From NCBI RefSeq assembly GCF_000719775.1, contig NZ_JOHR01000013.1:186001-250000 (forward strand): 64,000 nt of DNA, given 5' to 3'. The stretch's first letter is position 1. Each line of letters opens with the position of its first letter. The notes under the pieces are model-generated. The model was given only the letters and a program-made list of their open reading frames with translations, was not told where the DNA came from and did not search any database. Shown here one piece after another: positions 24,962-33,703 of this stretch. Position numbers and translations under genes: made by a program. Source of the stretch: Streptomyces sp. NRRL F-5135 (GTDB taxonomy: Bacteria > Actinomycetota > Actinomycetes > Streptomycetales > Streptomycetaceae).

Positions 24962-26011
24962 GTGACCGACAGAACGCCCGACACCGCCGACGCGGCGCAC
25001 GATCCCGCAGCGGACGCCGCCGCCGTTCTGGACCTTGTCACCGGCGGGGTCGTGGCCCAGACGCTGCGCGCGCTGGCCGAACTGCGGATAGCCGACCACC
25101 TCGCCGGCGGCGCCCTGTCGGCCGAAGAAGTGGCCGAGCGCGTGGGCAGCCACCCGCGAACCACCTACCGTCTGATGCGTGCGGCCGCCTCGCTCGGTGT
25201 GCTGACTCATGAGGGCGACCGTCGTTTCGGCCTCACGGGGCGGGGCCGGCTGCTGCGCACGGACCTGCCCGGTTCTCTGCGTTCCTTGGTGCTGGTCCAG
25301 ACGAGCAACGCGCACTGGCAGGTCTGGAAGCACTTCCCCGAGGCGGTGCGAAGCGGGAGCAGCCAGGCGACGAAGGCGCTGGGAGCCGACGTCTTCGAGT
25401 ACTACGCGCGGCCGGAGAACGCCGAGGAGGCAGCGCTCTTCGCCCGGTCGATGGGGGACATGTCCGCGCTGGTGACGAAGGAGGCCGTCGCCGCGATCGA
25501 TGCCGCCGACGTGTCCACCATCGTCGATGTCGGCGGCGCGGACGGTCAGTTCGTCCTCGCGCTGATGGAGGCGAACCCGCTGCCGCGGGGGCAGGTGCTC
25601 GACCTTCCCCACGCCGTCGAGGGCGCACGCCGGGAGGCCGGGAAGCGCGGTCTGTCGGACCGGTTCTCCGCCGTCGCGGGCGACTTCTTCACCGAGGTTC
25701 CGCCTGCGGACCTCTACCTCCTGAAGACGATCCTGCACGACTGGGACGACGACCAGTGCGCGACCATCCTGCGCAACTGCCGGTCCGCCGTGACCGAGGG
25801 CGGACGCGCCGTGGTCGTCGAGATGCTCATCGGCGAACTCGGCGAGCCCGATCTCGTCACCCGGGCGGACATGGGGATGCTCAGCATCACGAACGGTGAG
25901 GAGCGGGACCTCGACGAGTTCGACGCCCTCTTCGCGGCCACGGGCTGGCGTCGCTCGAAGACGTACCCGGTCGGTGGCGGTTATGTCGGGCTGGAACTCG
26001 TCGCTTCCTGA
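24962..26011 (+). CDS. SAM-dependent O-methyltransferase (acetylserotonin OMT-like)
   Basis: A 349-residue small-molecule O-methyltransferase of the plant-type/tetracenomycin type. The N-terminal dimerisation winged helix is clear (TLRALAELRIADHLAGGALS, AEEVAERVGSHPRTTYRLMR). The SAM site is IVDVGGADGQFVLALME near residue 182. The catalytic-base region is LKTILHDWDDDQCATILRNC, with the typical His in LHDW. The start is a GTG at 24962, preceded by AAGGAG. Enzymes of this type usually tailor natural products, but no biosynthetic genes adjoin it, so the substrate is unknown. Confidence 0.92.
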   Translation: MTDRTPDTADAAHDPAADAAAVLDLVTGGVVAQTLRALAELRIADHLAGGALSAEEVAERVGSHPRTTYRLMRAAASLGVLTHEGDRRFGLTGRGRLLRTDLPGSLRSLVLVQTSNAHWQVWKHFPEAVRSGSSQATKALGADVFEYYARPENAEEAALFARSMGDMSALVTKEAVAAIDAADVSTIVDVGGADGQFVLALMEANPLPRGQVLDLPHAVEGARREAGKRGLSDRFSAVAGDFFTEVPPADLYLLKTILHDWDDDQCATILRNCRSAVTEGGRAVVVEMLIGELGEPDLVTRADMGMLSITNGEERDLDEFDALFAATGWRRSKTYPVGGGYVGLELVAS

Positions 26012-26081
26012 TCCCCATGGATGTCGCGGTACGACTGGTTGCCGGCCGGTGCCGCAGCCGTCGGGAGCGAGGCCCGGTGCC

Positions 26082-26175
26082 CTGGCGGGAGACGTTCCCG
26101 TTCGAGCGCGTCGCCGACGCGCACCGGGTGCTCGACGGCGGTCACCTCCAGGGCAAGCTCGTCCTCACCGTCTGA
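26082..26175 (+). pseudogene. C-terminal fragment of a zinc-type alcohol dehydrogenase/quinone reductase
   Basis: The frame ending at 26175 reads VPWRETFPFERVADAHRVLD, then GGHLQGKLVLTV and stop. This is the usual last 30 residues of MDR quinone oxidoreductases. Nothing recognisable of the rest of the gene lies upstream, where the O-methyltransferase ends 70 nt earlier. It is a short gene remnant. Confidence 0.65.
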
Positions 26176-26242
26176 TCCCGGCCGTCTGATTTCGTTGCGC
26201 GGCCTCGGGTCAGCGTCATGGCACACCGCCGCAACGGCGGCG

Positions 26243-26908
26243 CTACCCGGTGCCGGTCGCGGCACTCGAACACGGCCTGGGCGACGCCGCGAGCGCGCCG
26301 AGGCCGAGCAGCGCGCGGGTGACGGAGTCGGCCAGGCTCTCCCCGCTGTCGTCCGCGGCCCAGCAGGCCAGCGACTCCGCGATCGCGGTCTGGACCGCGG
26401 CGCCCGCGGCCCGAGCGCTGACGTCGTGCACGGAGGTGCCTGTTCGCCGGGCGATGAACGCGATGGTCTCGTCGCGCCATCCGCGATACGTCTCCGGGCG
26501 GGTGGACTGCAGTTCCGGGGTGGTGGCGATGATGCGCAGCCGGGCGCGGCTGAGGGACGGCTCGTCGGCGTCCTGGGAGAAGACGCCGACGACGGCCACG
26601 GTGATCGCGTCGAGGATCGGGAGATCCGCGTCGGTCTCGTCGAGGTGGCGGCGCAGCGTGTCCAGGGAGCCCTCGGTCCCGCCCCACACGATGTCCGCCT
26701 TCGTCGGGAAGTACCGGTGCAACGTGCGCACGCTCAGTCCGACTTCGCCGGCGAGGCGCGCCATGCTGACGTTCGGATAGCCGTCGCGAAGCAGGATTCC
26801 GATCGCGCGCTCGCGCAGCACTCCGACGTCGGCCAGCGGCGGGCGTCCGCGCTGCGCATTCCGTCCAGGCGTCCGTCCAGGCGTCCGTCCAGGCATCCGT
26901 CCAGGCAT
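26243..26908 (-). CDS. TetR-family regulator
   Basis: A 221-residue repressor. The HTH is RERAIGILLRDGYPNVSMAR, LAGEVGLSVRTLHRYFPTKA, with the conserved RYFPTK of TetR proteins. The C-terminal ligand domain is helical and variable. The N-terminus is encoded by a 12-bp tandem repeat that reads MPGRMPGRTPGRTPGR, so either ATG (26908 or 26896), or one further in, could be used. It is divergent from the SDR gene, with a 25-bp near-palindrome between them that is probably its operator. Confidence 0.87.
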   Translation of the reverse strand: MPGRMPGRTPGRTPGRNAQRGRPPLADVGVLRERAIGILLRDGYPNVSMARLAGEVGLSVRTLHRYFPTKADIVWGGTEGSLDTLRRHLDETDADLPILDAITVAVVGVFSQDADEPSLSRARLRIIATTPELQSTRPETYRGWRDETIAFIARRTGTSVHDVSARAAGAAVQTAIAESLACWAADDSGESLADSVTRALLGLGALAASPRPCSSAATGTG

Positions 26909-26916
26909 CCGTCCAG
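26869..26916. repeat. Four 12-bp tandem repeats at the TetR gene start
   Basis: GCGTCCGTCCAG at 26869 and 26881, GCATCCGTCCAG at 26893 and 26905, with a partial unit before. Each GCAT-containing unit supplies an in-frame ATG on the minus strand. Copy-number change would alter the N-terminus in steps of four residues without changing frame. Confidence 0.9.
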
Positions 26917-26937
26917 CGTAGTCTTTGCCTCGAACCG

Positions 26938-26962
26938 ATTAATGACATAGCGTGCCATTAAT
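26938..26962. promoter_or_regulatory. Candidate TetR operator between TetR and SDR genes
   Basis: The ends ATTAATG and CATTAAT are exact complements, 11 nt apart, with partial symmetry inside. It is A/T-rich in a G/C-rich setting and lies 27 nt upstream of the SDR start codon and 30 nt upstream of the TetR start. Confidence 0.72.
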
Positions 26963-26988
26963 TGTTTCCGCGGATCACGGAGGCCTCC

Positions 26989-27822
26989 ATGCCGTTTCCT
27001 TTCCCCGATGTCTCGAACGCGCCGATAGCGGACCTGATCTCCCTTCGCGGTCGCCGTGCCGTGGTCACGGGCGGTGCGCAGGGCCTCGGCAAGGCGATCG
27101 CGGCACGCCTCGCGGAGGCCGGGGCCGACCTGCTCCTCGTCGACCTCGACGAGGAGCACGCACGTACCGCCGCCGAGGAACTCGCCACGCGTCACGGGGT
27201 CAAGGGCCTCGGCACACGGGCGGACGTCAGCGACACCGCGGCGGTGGCCGCCGCCGCCGACCTCGCCGTGGCGGAACTCGGCGGGATCGACATCTGGGTC
27301 AACAACGCCGGACTCTTCCCGAACGCGCCCGCGCTCGACATGACCGACGCGATGTGGGATCAGGTCTTCGCCGTCAACTCCCGCGGGGTCTTCCTCGGCT
27401 CACGGGAGGCCGCGCGCCGCATGTCCGCCGACGGCAAGGGCGGGGTCATCGTCAACACGATCTCCACCGCCGGCTTCCAGGTCGCGTTCCCGGGCATGGC
27501 CGCGTACGTCGCTTCCAAGCACGCCGCGCGCGGACTGACCAAGTCCCTCGCCGTCGACCTCGCCCCGCTCGGCATCCGGGTGCTGGGCGTGGCGCCCAGC
27601 TACGTACCGACCGAGGGCAATATCGCCGCCACGCGCGAGGCTGCCGAGGCCGCCGCCGCGGCCGGTACGGAGATCCCGACGGTCGACGTCATGCAGCAGA
27701 GCCTGATCGGCCGGCTGGGGACGCCCGACGACATCGCACGGGTCGTGCTGTTCGCCGCGAGCGACCTCGCGCTCATCATGACCGGGAGCACGCTTCTCGC
27801 GGACGCCGGCGAGACGCTCTGA
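26989..27822 (+). CDS. Short-chain dehydrogenase/reductase
   Basis: A 277-residue NAD(P)-dependent oxidoreductase with the classical SDR pattern: cofactor loop VVTGGAQGLGKAIA near residue 27, NNAG near residue 108, catalytic Ser in IVNTISTAGFQV and YVASK near residue 173. The start ATG at 26989 follows GGAGG. The C-terminus has LGTPDDIARVVLFAASDLAL and a final glycine-poor strand, as in the family. It is divergent from a TetR-type gene that probably represses it. Substrate is unknown. Confidence 0.92.
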   Translation: MPFPFPDVSNAPIADLISLRGRRAVVTGGAQGLGKAIAARLAEAGADLLLVDLDEEHARTAAEELATRHGVKGLGTRADVSDTAAVAAAADLAVAELGGIDIWVNNAGLFPNAPALDMTDAMWDQVFAVNSRGVFLGSREAARRMSADGKGGVIVNTISTAGFQVAFPGMAAYVASKHAARGLTKSLAVDLAPLGIRVLGVAPSYVPTEGNIAATREAAEAAAAAGTEIPTVDVMQQSLIGRLGTPDDIARVVLFAASDLALIMTGSTLLADAGETL

Positions 27823-28020
27823 TCCCTGCGCGGCGGACAGGACGGATGGGGAGACGAGGGGACGACTCGGCGGCAGAGTGGTGACGGTCACCGGCGTGGG
27901 CAAGGGCCTTGGTCGTCGGAACGCCATTCGGATCCAGTCCTCCTCGGCTGCTTTCGGGCAGCGCGGGCGGCCGGCTCCACGGCTTTACGGTTCCACCGCG
28001 CTGTCGTAGGCGGGAAGGGC

Positions 28021-28657
28021 TTGGGCCTGGCGCGGGCGGTGGCTCTGCCGGTCGCCGGAGTGGCGGCACTGCGCTCACTGCGGGCCGCCGGGCTCGGACC
28101 GGGGAAGAGGGTGCTGGTCACCGGGGCCTCCGGCGGAGTCGGCCGGTTCGCCGTCCAACTGGCGGCGCGGGCCGGTGCCCACGTGATCGCGTCCGTGGGC
28201 TCGGCAGCCCGCGGGGAGGGGCTGGCCAGAGGCCGGCGCCGACGAGGTGCTGATCGGGCCGGCGGGACTCCGGCGACCGGTCGACGTGGTCATCGACAGC
28301 GTCGGCGGCCCTCAACTGGCCGCGATATGGGGCCTGCTCGCTCCCGGGGGCAGCGTGCAGAGCGTCGGCTGGACATCCGGCGAGCCGGCGGTCTTTCCGC
28401 CGTATGCGACCGTCGGCCCGGCCAAGTCGCTGACCTCCTTCGTCATCGAGGGCGATGTCGGCACGGACCTCGCCCTTCTCACCGAGTTGGCCGCGAAGGG
28501 GTTCCTCACCGTCGAGATCGGCCGGCAGGGATCCTGGGACCGCTTCGACGAGGCCGCCGAGGCCCTGCGCGGGCGTCGTGTCTCCGGGAAAGCGGTCCTG
28601 ACGGTGACATCCGAAGGACCGCGTACCCCGGTGCCTTCTCCACAAGGCCAGGGCTGA
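28021..28657 (+). pseudogene. Zinc-binding dehydrogenase/quinone oxidoreductase, truncated and frameshifted
   Basis: Only the cofactor half of an MDR protein remains. It begins ALPVAGVAALRSLRAAGLGP, then GKRVLVTGASGGVGRFAVQL with the nucleotide-binding loop. After EGLA (near 28225) one extra base, probably an A, shifts the frame; the sense continues as EAGADEVLIGPAGLRRPVDV, VIDSVGGPQL and runs to the stop at 28657 with RRVSGKAVLTV. The N-terminal catalytic domain of about 120 residues is absent upstream. Confidence 0.8.
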
Positions 28658-29184
28658 CCGGACGATCACGCGCGGAGGCACATGCCGCACACTCAACTCG
28701 TCCACGGAGCAGGTCGGCCCAGGTCGGAGCACGTCGTTCCCTCCTGGCTGAGCTCGACGGCGTTCACACTCACCGCCGCACCGCCGCCTCGGCCGCTGCG
28801 GCGGCCGTCGCCCTGATCGTCCGGGCTGAGCGCCCTCTCCGGACCGAGATGCGCGGGGGCTCCGACGGCGTTGTACTGGAAGTGACGCAGAGATCTGCCC
28901 TCCCCGCGCAGCGGCTGCGGACGTGGGGGCATGGAGGCAGGGCCGGACGGGGGTGGAGCCGGACCCGGACATCGACATCGACATCGACATCGCCGGGGCG
29001 GCTGGCCCGACTTTCCGCATCAGGCTGTCGACAGCCTGATGCGCCGACAGCCTGATGTGACACCAGCCTGATGCGTCGACAGCCTGAAGACCGCGTCTGA
29101 CCTTTGGCGCCGGCGGCTCGAAAGATCGCTCCGGGTTGCCGGACGGCAGTCTCGGTTCCCATCGAGAGCGAGTGCGAGAAGATC
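28658..29184. other. Intergenic region with simple repeats and a long palindrome
   Basis: No gene is supported. It holds a GACATC hexanucleotide run (about four copies near 28969-28992), a 28-bp palindrome at 29016, and further copies of CAGCCTGATG up to 29089. Confidence 0.6.
29016..29043. repeat. 28-bp perfect palindrome followed by direct copies of its arm
   Basis: The sequence is centred on GTCGAC; the arm CGCATCAGGCTGTC is followed by its exact complement. The core CAGCCTGA recurs at about 29048, 29064 and 29080 with spacing of 16 nt. This lies about 140 nt upstream of the hypothetical gene at 29185. It could be a multi-site operator or a small mobile repeat. Confidence 0.85.
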
Positions 29185-30117
29185 ATGACGGCGACATACG
29201 AAACGGTCGTGGAACCGACGGTCCAGATCACGTTCACGGAGGAGTTGGAACCCGAGCACCACTCTGCGGTGGAGCGTTCCATCCAGGGCATGGCCGCGCA
29301 CGCGGCTCAGCAGACCGACCGGATGCGCGCGGCGGAAGCCGACCACGCCAAGCTGGTGACCGCCCTCAACGGCCCGCTGGCGCGACTGGCCGAATCCGAT
29401 CCGGCCTCCGCCGAGGCACTCCAGCAGCTGAAAACACGGCCGCTGCCGCTGGAACTCGACTCGGTGGGCGTCCTGCACCCGGAGGACACGTCCGCCGCCG
29501 CCGAGGAGGCCACCCTCGCCATCCGGAACCTCCAGACCCGCGTGTGGGGGCCGCCCTACCACTTCAGCTGGTTCTGGCACCGCACCAACGGCAGCCCGCC
29601 GTTCAACCGCGTCATCGACCGGCCGACCGGTCAGGTCGGCCTCGACGGCCGGTCCGGCTCCCCCGGCGCGATCCCGGGCGGCGCGAGCACCTTCGTGGAA
29701 GCCCATGCGGGATTCGGCCTGCTCTTCCATCCTCCGGCCAACGGCATGCTGGTCGGGGACTCGCTGCGCCGGGTGCACGACAGCTTCGCCGTGGCCGCTT
29801 ACGGCATCGGCAGCAACGCCACCGTCGAGGGCGGTACGGAATGCACCATCTTGGAGGACGGCCAGTTCCGGAAGGGCGCCACACACCGGCTCTACCGCAA
29901 GCGGGTCAGCGTCAACGAGTCCGACCACGCGATCACTCCGGGGTTCTTCACCGACTCCCCGATGTCGATCCAGTGGCCGGTGAAGGCCGGCCACGAATAC
30001 ACCTTCAACGTGGGCGTATGGGTGTACTGCGACCACACGGCGGGCGTCGGCCGGTCGGCGGCCCAGTCGCTGTGCCAGGCCATCATCCCGACCATGACCA
30101 CGACGGTGCCGATGTGA
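29185..30117 (+). CDS. Hypothetical protein, family not recognised
   Basis: A 310-residue protein without signal peptide or membrane helix. The first 110 residues are helical and charged (EEATLAIRNLQTRV region, RMRAAEADHAKLVTALNG). The second half looks beta-rich, with aromatic and glycine patches (WGPPYHFSWFWHRTNGSPPF, AGFGLLFHPPANGMLVGDSL, HEYTFNVGVWVYCDHTAGVG). The ATG at 29185 is preceded by GAGAAG. The ordered aromatic beta part may be a binding domain. A hairpin terminator follows. I can assign no function. Confidence 0.6.
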   Translation: MTATYETVVEPTVQITFTEELEPEHHSAVERSIQGMAAHAAQQTDRMRAAEADHAKLVTALNGPLARLAESDPASAEALQQLKTRPLPLELDSVGVLHPEDTSAAAEEATLAIRNLQTRVWGPPYHFSWFWHRTNGSPPFNRVIDRPTGQVGLDGRSGSPGAIPGGASTFVEAHAGFGLLFHPPANGMLVGDSLRRVHDSFAVAAYGIGSNATVEGGTECTILEDGQFRKGATHRLYRKRVSVNESDHAITPGFFTDSPMSIQWPVKAGHEYTFNVGVWVYCDHTAGVGRSAAQSLCQAIIPTMTTTVPM

Positions 30118-30240
30118 GTCACCACCCCGGCCTGGAGGCGCGGGGGACGCCTCCCATGCTGTGCGCCACGCACGCCCACGCCTCCGGGCCGGGGTGCCCG
30201 GGCACGCCCATGCACGCCGAGGCACGCTGACGCACGCAGA

Positions 30241-30270
30241 ACGCTCGGCTGGAGGATTCCAGCCGAGCGT
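30241..30270 (+). terminator. Hairpin with tandem 17-bp direct repeat
   Basis: ACGCTCGGCTGGA (30241-30253) and TCCAGCCGAGCGT (30258-30270) form a 13-bp perfect stem. The right arm overlaps two tandem copies of CGAGCGTCTGGTCGAAC (30264-30280 and 30281-30297). Confidence 0.75.
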
Positions 30271-30397
30271 CTGGTCGAACCGAGCGTCTGGTCGAACTGC
30301 TGACACCGGACCCTTGGCCGGCGCATTGCCGCGCCCCCTTGAGTTCGCCACCGGGAGGGGTGCAGACCGCCGGCGCGGCCTTCAGGCCGCCATCAGG

Positions 30398-30994
30398 TCA
30401 GATCGTCGGTGTCTCGTCGACGACCTCCTTGTGCGGCTCGACAACGAACTTCCAGCCATCGCTGGGCTCCAGGAACCGCACTCGGGTCGGGTAGATGTCG
30501 AGGGCGCGGCGGTCGCGGTTCTGGCTGGCGTTCTTCCGGCCCCGGGCCGGCTCCTCGTACAGGTCGACCTTGACGTCCGGCACCTCGACGACTTCCTCGT
30601 TCCAGCGCTGAACGATCCCCGCGCCAAATGCGTCCCGCGCGGCGGCGTAGAGCGCCTCCAGGGATTCCTTGTTCCCGTTGGGCACGAAGAGGGCGAGGTT
30701 CAGGAGGACGCCGGCGCTCTGAAGGACCTCGATTTCCTCCCCGGTCTCGTCGGCAACCCAGATCCCGCCCTCTTCGGCGTTGTCCGGCAGAACATGGATT
30801 TCCTCACCGAAGATCGTCCTGGCGGTGAAGGACCCTCCCTCAAAATTCGAACCCGGCCCCGTGAGGAAAGCCGGGGCGTAGCAGTCGAGAGGAAGGCCAT
30901 CCGTCTCCGCCGAGACGAAGATGCTGTCCTGGAGACCCAACTCCGCAACCTCTTCGGCCGTGAGACGTCGAGCCGCAACCTTCTCGGTATTCAC
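30398..30994 (-). CDS. Hypothetical acidic protein, family not recognised
   Basis: A 198-residue acidic protein with no signal peptide. It begins NTEKVAARRLTAEEVAELGL and contains AETDGLPLDCYAPAFLTGPG and VPDVKVDLYEEPARGRKNAS. The start is GTG at 30994, with GGGG in a good ribosome-site position. Base composition is lower in G/C than that of the neighbours, which may indicate acquisition from outside. Its downstream neighbour is convergent, so it is transcribed alone. Function is unknown. Confidence 0.6.
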   Translation of the reverse strand: MNTEKVAARRLTAEEVAELGLQDSIFVSAETDGLPLDCYAPAFLTGPGSNFEGGSFTARTIFGEEIHVLPDNAEEGGIWVADETGEEIEVLQSAGVLLNLALFVPNGNKESLEALYAAARDAFGAGIVQRWNEEVVEVPDVKVDLYEEPARGRKNASQNRDRRALDIYPTRVRFLEPSDGWKFVVEPHKEVVDETPTI

Positions 30995-31363
30995 GCCATT
31001 CCCCTTTTTTCGTGGCGTCCTGTGAATTCATCAAGACTCTACCACGAAAACGGCCAACCAGTTCCCGTTGCACATGTCTTCGCACTCACGACCGCACCGG
31101 TCAACCCTCCGAACATTTCCTTCCGACGGAACAGCAGACGAATCTTCTCGTATTGCCGGGCGGAACGCGGAACCCGTGGAGAAATACGGCGATGCCCGAA
31201 AGGTGACCTACCTGCTTCGGTGGTGTTTTCGGCAACGAAATCAGCCGCCAAGTGGAATGCGAGCGGACTTGACCGAATGGCAGCGAGCGAACAAGAAGCT
31301 CCTTGTCCGGGCCTGCGGCCGGAAGCCGGACAGGCCGGGCGGCGGGCACGCACACTACTCCGT
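30995..31363. other. Divergent intergenic region, relatively A/T-rich
   Basis: No gene is supported. It should contain the promoters of the two divergent genes that flank it. Confidence 0.5.
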
Positions 31364-32110
31364 ATGACGACACCCGCAGAGCTGCTCCGGTCCTTCGCCC
31401 GCACCCGCGCCTCGCTCGACGGCGAGGAGGTCACGTACTGGTGGTACGGAGACGTGTACGCGTGGGCCCCTGACGAGCCGTACCAGCGCGTCTTCGGCTT
31501 CGAAGGGCTCAATGTCGCCCGCCTGGTCCGCGACGCCGAAGCCGGCCCGGACGCCTACCAACTGCTCACCCGCGAGGCCGCGTTCTACCTGGATCCCACC
31601 GACCGCGAGATCCTGGAGACCTGGCAGGACCTGCCGGTGGTGCACGTCTGGAACGACCCGGCGAACCAGAAGTGGCGCCCCTTCCCGGTCCCGACGACCG
31701 AGCTCGGCGGACAGGTCTGCTTCAGCCTGGAGATCCCGCTCGCCTACCCCTCGCCGCTGCCGGTGGCCCAGTATCCGGTCCACTCGGCCGGCGACACGTA
31801 CAAGGCCCTGGAACTCTTCCAGTTCTTCGCCGACCGCGCCGACCTGGCCGGCCCGGCTCCCAGCGTCCCCGCCACCATGTCGTGGACCCGGATGTCCCCG
31901 TGGCTCCCGTGGATGGCCCGCGGACAGCGGCCCGGCGGCCTCACCTTCCACTGCCGGGGCCGCAAGCTCGGCTCGTACGCCGAGGTCCCCGAGCGGACCC
32001 GTGCCTACATCGCCGACCACCACCCGGAGTTCGGGCGGGCCCCGGAGGAGTGGAGCGAGCCGAACGAGACCAGCTGGACGTACTTCCGCAAGCTCAACCC
32101 GCCGACATAG
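31364..32110 (+). CDS. DUF1838 family protein
   Basis: A 248-residue protein recognised as DUF1838 by the opening RASLDGEEVTYWWYGDVYAW, the central YLDPTDREILETWQDLPVVH, VWNDPANQKW, and the late segment WTRMSPWLPWMARGQRPGGL. These proteins are uncharacterised; some are annotated near oxidative or secondary-metabolism genes. The ATG at 31364 fits the conserved N-terminus. A strong terminator lies 67 nt downstream. It is divergent from the unrecognised acidic protein. Confidence 0.8.
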   Translation: MTTPAELLRSFARTRASLDGEEVTYWWYGDVYAWAPDEPYQRVFGFEGLNVARLVRDAEAGPDAYQLLTREAAFYLDPTDREILETWQDLPVVHVWNDPANQKWRPFPVPTTELGGQVCFSLEIPLAYPSPLPVAQYPVHSAGDTYKALELFQFFADRADLAGPAPSVPATMSWTRMSPWLPWMARGQRPGGLTFHCRGRKLGSYAEVPERTRAYIADHHPEFGRAPEEWSEPNETSWTYFRKLNPPT

Positions 32111-32176
32111 CCGCGGGCTTCCCCGGCGAAGCGGCCGCGGGGTCAGCTCTTCGAGGTCCGCCGACCCGCATTACGG

Positions 32177-32210
32177 GACAAGGGCGCCCCCCGGGAGGGG
32201 CGCCCTTGTC
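32177..32210. terminator. Bidirectional hairpin terminator
   Basis: GACAAGGGCGCCCC (32177-32190) and GGGGCGCCCTTGTC (32197-32210), 14 bp perfect, loop of 6 nt, between convergent genes. Confidence 0.9.
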
Positions 32211-32286
32211 TCACCACGCATGTCTCACAACGCGGCTTCTCACGGCGCGTCTGGATGAGACCGCATCAGAAGACCGTCACCAGGCA

Positions 32287-33609
32287 TCAGGAGGCGGTTC
32301 CGCCACTGGCCTTGCGGCGGCGTCCGGCGAGGACCACGACTGCGCCGAGGGCCACCGCCGCGCCGGCCGCCGCGGCGAACCGCGGAAGGGCCGAGGGGGA
32401 TCCGGTGCTGGCGAGGGAGCCGGTCACCGCGGAGTTGGTGGAGGCGACCGGGGTGGTGGACGTGCTGCCCTGCGGCTTGTTGTCCGGGGTGTGCGGCACG
32501 GGCTTGCCGGGCTTGGCGTCGTCGACGTCGTCGGTGTCGCTGCCGGCGGCGAGGAGTTCGAAGGCGTACTCGGTGGAGAAGTTGCCGCCACAGGACTCGT
32601 CGTCGTTGACGTAGTCACCGGCGACGAGGGCGAGGCCTTCCCCGGCCGGAGCCTTGGCGTCGACCTTCACGCGCAGCTTCACGTCGGCGTGGGCACCGGC
32701 CTTCAGCGGGCTGACGGAGCCGGCGTAGCCACCCATTTCCACGTTCTTCCAGGCCGGGGACGCGGCGGTCGACCACTGCAGGTGGAAGGCGTCGTCGATG
32801 ACCTTGTAGCCGCTCTTGTCCGTCGCGTGGAAGTAGACGAACGGGGAGACCTCGTCCAGCGTCCTGTCCGTGCCGTTCGTCACGCGGAGGGAGAAGTCGG
32901 TCGTCGAGCCCGCGACGATCTTGGACGGCAGGCCGGTGACGACCGTGCTCAGCTTGGGCTCGGGAACGCAATCCGGCTCCTCCGGCTCCGCCGCTTCCTC
33001 CTTGGCGTCGGCGAGCGCCTTGTCGGCGGCCTCCTTCGCCTTGAGGGCCTCTTCCGGCGCGTCCTGGTACTTGGCGTACTCGCGAGCGGCGGCGACGCGG
33101 CCGTCGTCGGCGGCCTCCTGGGCCGTCGCCGCCTTCTCGTCGGCGGCGGCCTTGGCGTCCTCGGCGGACCGGGCAGCGGCCTCGGCGTCGGTGACGGCCT
33201 TCTCCGCGGCCGCCTTCTCCTCGTCGGTGGCGGTCTCGGGCAATGCGGCGAGTGCGGCCTGGGCGTCGGCGAGCGCCTGGTCGGCGTTCTCCTTCGCGAC
33301 GGCAGCGGCGGCTGCCTCCTCCTTGGCGGCCTTCGCGGCGACGGCGAGGGGCGCGTCGTCGGAGAGCGCGGCCTTCAGGACGACATACGCGGCCGCCTTC
33401 GCGGCCACGGCGTCGTCGTACGCCTTCTGCGCCTTCTCGGCGGCCTTCTCGAGTTCCTCGATGGAAGGCTTGTCCCGCTCGCCCTGCTGCTGCGCCCGCG
33501 CGGCGGCGGGCGGCTTGGCGTCGGCGAACGCCGGGGTGACGGAGAGCAGGACGACGGGGGTGGTCACGGCGGCGGCGACGGCCGTGGCAAGAACGCGGCG
33601 AATCTTCAA
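32287..33609 (-). CDS. Cell-wall surface protein with coiled-coil region and LAxTG sortase signal
   Basis: A 440-residue exported protein. The signal peptide is VLATAVAAAVTTPVVLLSVT followed by AFADA. Residues 35-210 form a long Ala/Lys/Glu-rich helical region (for example ADQALADAQAALAALPETAT), probably coiled coil. A beta domain follows (VTGLPSKIVAGSTTDFSLRV through AGDYVNDDESCGGNFSTEYA). The C-terminus is LASTG, a hydrophobic helix (AAAAGAAVALGAVVVLAG) and RRRKASGG, the arrangement anchored by class E sortases in Streptomyces. The start is taken as TTG at 33609, after AAGGA, because upstream sequence is a 13-bp repeat array. Likely a wall-anchored surface or adhesin protein. Confidence 0.82.
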   Translation of the reverse strand: MKIRRVLATAVAAAVTTPVVLLSVTPAFADAKPPAAARAQQQGERDKPSIEELEKAAEKAQKAYDDAVAAKAAAYVVLKAALSDDAPLAVAAKAAKEEAAAAAVAKENADQALADAQAALAALPETATDEEKAAAEKAVTDAEAAARSAEDAKAAADEKAATAQEAADDGRVAAAREYAKYQDAPEEALKAKEAADKALADAKEEAAEPEEPDCVPEPKLSTVVTGLPSKIVAGSTTDFSLRVTNGTDRTLDEVSPFVYFHATDKSGYKVIDDAFHLQWSTAASPAWKNVEMGGYAGSVSPLKAGAHADVKLRVKVDAKAPAGEGLALVAGDYVNDDESCGGNFSTEYAFELLAAGSDTDDVDDAKPGKPVPHTPDNKPQGSTSTTPVASTNSAVTGSLASTGSPSALPRFAAAAGAAVALGAVVVLAGRRRKASGGTAS

Positions 33610-33638
33610 CGGAGTCCTTCGCGGGTCCGAAAACTGGT

Positions 33639-33703
33639 TTCGACAAACAGGATCGACAAGCGGGTTCGACAAACGAGTTCGACATGCAGGTTCGAAAAGT
33701 GCT
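33639..33703. repeat. Five 13-bp tandem repeats upstream of the LAxTG protein gene
   Basis: Units start at 33639, 33652, 33665, 33678 and 33691 with consensus TTCGACAAACAGG. They lie 30-95 nt before the start codon, in the leader or promoter region on the minus strand. Confidence 0.9.

Noticed and set aside
29016..29043. Terminal inverted repeat of an insertion sequence
   Set aside because: No transposase or second copy at a plausible distance was found in the window.
33639..33703. CRISPR array
   Set aside because: Units of 13 bp abut each other without spacers. The same applies to the other tandem arrays. No cas genes are present.
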